A stretch of DNA of 7,308 nt from Micromonosporaceae bacterium (lineage in GTDB: Bacteria; Actinomycetota; Actinomycetes; Mycobacteriales; Micromonosporaceae): assembly GCA_019689695.1 (NCBI GenBank), contig JADGHA010000204.1, positions 1-7,308 of the forward strand, in the 5' to 3' direction. This document shows, piece after piece, positions 6,221 to 7,308 of this stretch (position 1 is its first letter; the number at the start of each line of letters is the position of its first letter). Below the pieces are notes generated by a model that had not been told where the DNA came from, did no database searches, and saw only the letters and a list, made by a program, of their open reading frames with translations. A program made the translations under genes and the position numbers.

Positions 6221-7308
6221 TCACTTGGCGACAACTGCGGCGACCTGGCTCACCGGCTCGGCCAGCGCGTTGATCACGTCGGAGAGCTCCTTGAGCTCGG
6301 CCTGCGAGAGCTGGTTGTGCAGCTTCCAGCCGTCGCCCACCTGGTGTTTGCCGAGCGTGCTCTCCACCTTGGCGAACGCCGAGTCCAGCTGGCTGACCAG
6401 ATCGGGTGACCGCTCCTGAAGCACCGGCCGCAGGGCGGCGATCGCCGCCTTCGAGCCCTCCACATTGGCGTGGAAGTCCCACAGGTCGGTGTGCGAGTAC
6501 CGGTCCTCCTCGCCGGTGATCTTCCCGGTGGCCACCTCGTCCAACAGCTCCTTGGCGCCGTTGGCCAGGTTCAGCGGGGAGAGCTTCTCCGCGTTCGCCT
6601 TCGCCACGATCTCCTTGACGTCGGCCATCAGCTGGTCCGCGACCGGGCCGGACTTGGTGATGTCGCCGGTCTGCCACAGGTCCTTCTCGAGCCGGTGGAA
6701 CCCGGTGAACTCCATGCCCTCCTCGACGACCTCCTCCCGGCCGTCGATCTTCGGGTCCAGGTCGCCGAAGACCTCCGCGACCGGCTCGATCCGCTCCCAG
6801 TAGGTGCGGGCCACCGGGTACAGCGCCTTCGCCTTGGCCACGTCGCCGGCCTTGACCGCGGTGACGAACTCCTGCGTCTTCTCCAGCAGGGCGGCGGTCT
6901 GGCTGCGGACGTACCGCTGGTAGCTGTCGGTGGCCTGGGACAGCTTCGCGTCCGCGGCCAGCGGCGCGGTCGATCCGCTCACCTTCAGCGGGCCTCGGAT
7001 GCCCTTGCCCACCATGCCGGGCTTGCAGGCGGTCTCGTACGTGCCGGCCGGCAGCTCCACGCGCAGCTCGCGGGTGAGCCCGGGGACGATGTTCTCCACC
7101 TCGCCCATCACCCGGTCGCCCGCGGCGTACACGTAGAACTCGGTGACCTTCGACCCGCTGTTGTTCACCTTGAAGGTGACCGTGCCGGAGGCGACCTCGG
7201 TGCGGGCCAACTCGCAGGTGGTGTCGGTGGCCTTGACCGCGATCGGCCCGCCGGCGGGGGCGGGGGCCCCGGGGGGCCCGCCCCCCCCCAACCCGCCCCC
7301 CCCGCCGG
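6221..7308 (-). CDS. efeO: EfeO, iron-uptake protein with cupredoxin and M75-like domains; N-terminus missing
   Basis: Extracytoplasmic iron-binding component of EfeUOB, thought to pass iron to the permease EfeU. Numbered from a TTG at 7291-7289, the visible protein has a Gly/Pro-rich stretch (1-16), an EfeO-type cupredoxin domain (about 17-105, with C26 and the C89-M93 segment ACKPGM as candidate metal ligands), then an all-helical M75/imelysin-like domain (about 115-356) with the HXXE metal motif HRLE at 199-202. No signal peptide or lipobox is visible, although an exported EfeO needs one. The frame is open to the window edge, so I treat the gene as 5'-partial; the TTG is not a credible start. 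The upstream 50 bases are G/C homopolymer runs, where an indel would shift the frame, so the first ~16 residues are unreliable. It precedes efeB by 12 bases. EfeU would have to lie upstream, outside the window, or elsewhere. Confidence 0.93.
   Translation of the reverse strand, partial: GGGGGLGGGGPPGAPAPAGGPIAVKATDTTCELARTEVASGTVTFKVNNSGSKVTEFYVYAAGDRVMGEVENIVPGLTRELRVELPAGTYETACKPGMVGKGIRGPLKVSGSTAPLAADAKLSQATDSYQRYVRSQTAALLEKTQEFVTAVKAGDVAKAKALYPVARTYWERIEPVAEVFGDLDPKIDGREEVVEEGMEFTGFHRLEKDLWQTGDITKSGPVADQLMADVKEIVAKANAEKLSPLNLANGAKELLDEVATGKITGEEDRYSHTDLWDFHANVEGSKAAIAALRPVLQERSPDLVSQLDSAFAKVESTLGKHQVGDGWKLHNQLSQAELKELSDVINALAEPVSQVAAVVAK
7255..7308. repeat. G/C homopolymer low-complexity edge
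   Basis: The last ~54 bases are nearly all runs of G or C: GGGGG, CCCC, GGGGGG, a run of nine C at 7281-7289 and one of eight C at 7296-7303. GGGCCCC (7264-7270) and GGGGCCC (7273-7279) are inverted copies. It would encode a Gly/Pro linker before the EfeO cupredoxin domain. Such runs are hard to sequence and typical of degraded read or contig ends, so base counts here should not be trusted. Confidence 0.7.

Noticed and set aside
5012..6409. 465-codon plus-strand frame opposite efeB
   Set aside because: It lies antisense to an intact DyP peroxidase gene and has no family features.
7289..7291. TTG as the EfeO start codon
   Set aside because: It sits in a G/C homopolymer with no ribosome-binding site and would leave an exported protein without a signal peptide. 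The frame continues to the window edge.
1..7308. CRISPR array, tRNA/rRNA genes, insertion sequences, toxin-antitoxin or defence systems
   Set aside because: No direct-repeat array, RNA gene fold, transposase or defence-type protein was seen; the window is filled by six recognisable chromosomal genes.

Overview
The window is very G+C-rich (around 70% by eye), and its genes are packed on one strand with GTG starts and 4-base stop/start overlaps. The conserved cluster mtrA-mtrB-lpqB-comF marks it as actinobacterial chromosome. A Micromonosporaceae-type host (Micromonospora, Actinoplanes and relatives) is my best guess from the wording of MtrA, but I could not test this. All six genes are on the minus strand, so they read from high to low coordinates.

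Layout in order of transcription. (1) 7308-6221: efeO, an extracytoplasmic iron-binding protein with a cupredoxin domain followed by an M75-like domain. Its 5' end leaves the window through a stretch of almost pure G/C homopolymer. (2) 6208-4934: efeB, a Tat-exported DyP-type heme peroxidase, 12 bases after efeO. Together they are two of the three parts of an EfeUOB iron-uptake system; the permease EfeU is not in the window. (3) 4933-4803: the only real intergenic gap. It holds a perfect stem-loop right after the efeB stop, an imperfect palindrome, an inverted repeat, and a six-codon upstream ORF whose stop overlaps the mtrA start. (4) 4802-4113: mtrA, an OmpR-family response regulator. (5) 4100-2298: mtrB, its sensor kinase. 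(6) 2301-547: lpqB, a lipoprotein with a GerMN domain and a predicted beta-propeller that modulates MtrB. (7) 550-1: the first 183 codons of a comF-type phosphoribosyltransferase gene, cut by the window edge.

The two blocks serve different jobs. EfeOB captures and oxidises iron outside the membrane. MtrAB-LpqB is the essential or near-essential actinobacterial system that couples cell-wall and division status to transcription. The tight spacing (12-base gap, GTGA overlap, ATGA overlap) supports one transcript from mtrA through lpqB into comF. The stem-loop after efeB suggests that the iron operon ends before mtrA.

I see no RNA genes, mobile elements, CRISPR arrays or defence genes. This is mostly a core-genome region. 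The points most worth a second look are the leader of mtrA (tiny upstream ORF, start-codon ambiguity, palindromes) and the suspicious homopolymer edge at 7255-7308.
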